64,000 bases of DNA, from positions 248,001-312,000 of the forward strand of contig NZ_JAEQBB010000004.1 of assembly GCF_018616375.1 (NCBI RefSeq). The letters are read 5' to 3'. Source of the stretch: Exiguobacterium sp. J17977. GTDB lineage: Bacteria > Bacillota > Bacilli > Exiguobacteriales > Exiguobacteriaceae. Positions 63,163-64,000 of the stretch are shown piece by piece; within the stretch, counting starts at the first letter, position 1; each line of letters begins with the position of its first letter. The notes beneath the pieces are model-generated. The model was not told the origin of the DNA. It made no database searches and was given only the letters and a program-made list of their open reading frames with translations. The position numbers and the translations under genes were made by a program.

Positions 63163-63863
63163 TCGGCCATCGGCTCTTCCATCTTATAACCGAGGCCGCG
63201 AATCGTCTTGATATAGGTCGGTTTTTTCGTCACCGGCTCAATCTTCTCCCGGAGGTGGCTGATGTGGACGTCCACGATACGCGTATCTCCGACGAAGTCG
63301 TAATTCCAAATCGCCGACAAGAGCTGGTCGCGCGTCAAGACGCGTCCTTTGTTCTTGGCCAGGTAGGCCAACAGTTCGAACTCCTTCGGTGTCAATTCGA
63401 GGCGTTCGCCGTTCTTGAACACTTCATAGTTCGACGCGATGATTTTCACGTCGCCAATCTCGATGACGTCCGTGTCCGTCGCCGGCGCTTCTTGTGGGGC
63501 CGAACGGCGCAGGATGGCTTTGACCCGGGCTACGACTTCCCGTGGGCTGAACGGCTTCGTCAAATAGTCATCGGCACCGAGTTCGAGGCCGAGCACTTTA
63601 TCGAACTCATCGTCTTTCGCCGTCAACATGAGAATCGGCGTGTTCACTTTTTGTTGGCGGAGCCGTTTGCAAACTTCGAGCCCGTCCATCTCAGGCAACA
63701 TCAAGTCGAGGACGATCAAAACGGCATCTTGCTTCTCGGCCAGCTCAAGTCCGGTCTTCCCGTCGTGCGCCGTCTCGACCTCGAATCCGGCCTGCTCTAA
63801 ATTAAACTTCAATAACGTCGCAATCGACACCTCGTCATCGACAACAATTACTTTATCAGCCAC
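63159..63863 (-). CDS. phoP: Phosphate response regulator PhoP
   Basis: A 234-residue OmpR-type regulator: receiver with acidic VVDDE, phospho-acceptor D53 (LIVLDLMLPEMDG), K103-type LTKPFSPREVVARVKAILRR and a winged-helix DNA-binding domain ending RIVDVHISHLREKIEP...YIKTIRGLGYKME. It should activate Pho-regulon genes under phosphate limitation. The start is a GTG at 63863 with GAGGAGGA upstream. The remaining 137 bases of the window are A+T-rich promoter DNA without a clear -35/-10 pair. Confidence 0.96.
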   Translation of the reverse strand: MADKVIVVDDEVSIATLLKFNLEQAGFEVETAHDGKTGLELAEKQDAVLIVLDLMLPEMDGLEVCKRLRQQKVNTPILMLTAKDDEFDKVLGLELGADDYLTKPFSPREVVARVKAILRRSAPQEAPATDTDVIEIGDVKIIASNYEVFKNGERLELTPKEFELLAYLAKNKGRVLTRDQLLSAIWNYDFVGDTRIVDVHISHLREKIEPVTKKPTYIKTIRGLGYKMEEPMAE

Positions 63864-64000
63864 GCTTAGTTCCTCCTCTAATCTATCTGTTCAGTCATGT
63901 ACACTACCTATTTTACAAATCAATGCCACGTACGACCAACCTCAAAGCAAATCTTTACAAAAACAAAACAAATCCACGTTCTGCTTTTAGTGTAGCATGC

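Noticed and set aside
63864-64000. Promoter and Pho-box upstream of phoP
   Set aside because: TTGATT and TACATG-like hexamers and repeated TTTGTAAA are present, but no pair with convincing spacing or repeat period could be defined.

Overview
The window looks like chromosomal backbone DNA of a mid-GC, non-spore-forming member of the Bacilli, most like Exiguobacterium (inferred from protein resemblance and gene order; no 16S gene is present). Gene order follows the Bacillus subtilis chromosome in several long blocks: hemW-hrcA-grpE-dnaK-dnaJ-prmA-rsmE, rpsU-yqeY-nfeD-floA, lepA/rpsT/holA/yqzM/comEC/comEA, infC-rpmI-rplT-ysdA..ysdC-ysgA-pheS-pheT, and thrS/dnaI-dnaB-nrdR-speD-gapB..coaE-mutM-polA-phoR-phoP. 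The sporulation genes that sit in these blocks in B. subtilis (gpr and spoIIP near lepA, sspI beside pheS, ytaF near mutM) are missing. No rRNA, tRNA, CRISPR array, insertion sequence or prophage gene was seen.

Layout. 1-2.0 kb: partial floA, a short nfeD, yqeY and rpsU, all on the minus strand. 2.0-12.7 kb: a block lying between the rpsU and rsmE neighbourhoods. It holds deoC, an EamA permease, a yrrT-luxS-mccA-mccB methyl-cycle/reverse-transsulfuration operon, a large secreted subtilisin-like protease, and an A+T-rich Rrf2 regulator with a thioredoxin-reductase-like flavoprotein. 12.7-19.2 kb: the CIRCE-controlled hrcA heat-shock operon with prmA and rsmE. 19.3-24.6 kb: yktB, hemW and a serC-serA-DUF1015 operon. 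24.7-31.5 kb: lepA, rpsT, GNAT, holA, yqzM, comEC, comEA. 31.7-36.9 kb: a nucleoside-type binding lipoprotein coupled to a chemoreceptor, then a second flotillin operon. 37.0-40.2 kb: rnhC, an alpha/beta hydrolase, and a PTS_EIIC_2-family membrane protein behind an attenuator-like leader. 40.2-51.6 kb: T-box-controlled pheST and thrS with the infC-rpmI-rplT operon and its leader. 51.6-63.9 kb: replication initiation (dnaI, dnaB), nrdR, speD, gapB, coaE, mutM, polA, phoR, phoP.

Regulation is unusually readable. A perfect CIRCE element, two T-boxes, an L20-type leader, an AUU start codon for infC and a cre match at gapB can be seen directly. The two flotillin operons carry the same ECF-type promoter. 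The less expected signals are: (i) a roughly 150-nt speD leader with two hairpins and an H-type pseudoknot next to the ribosome binding site; (ii) an 18-codon leader peptide with mutually exclusive terminator and antiterminator stems before the PTS_EIIC_2-family gene; (iii) a 12-bp element shared by the deoC and nucleoside-lipoprotein/chemoreceptor promoters; and (iv) a palindrome lying exactly between the -35 and -10 of the Rrf2 gene. These four are the best candidates for undescribed biology here.
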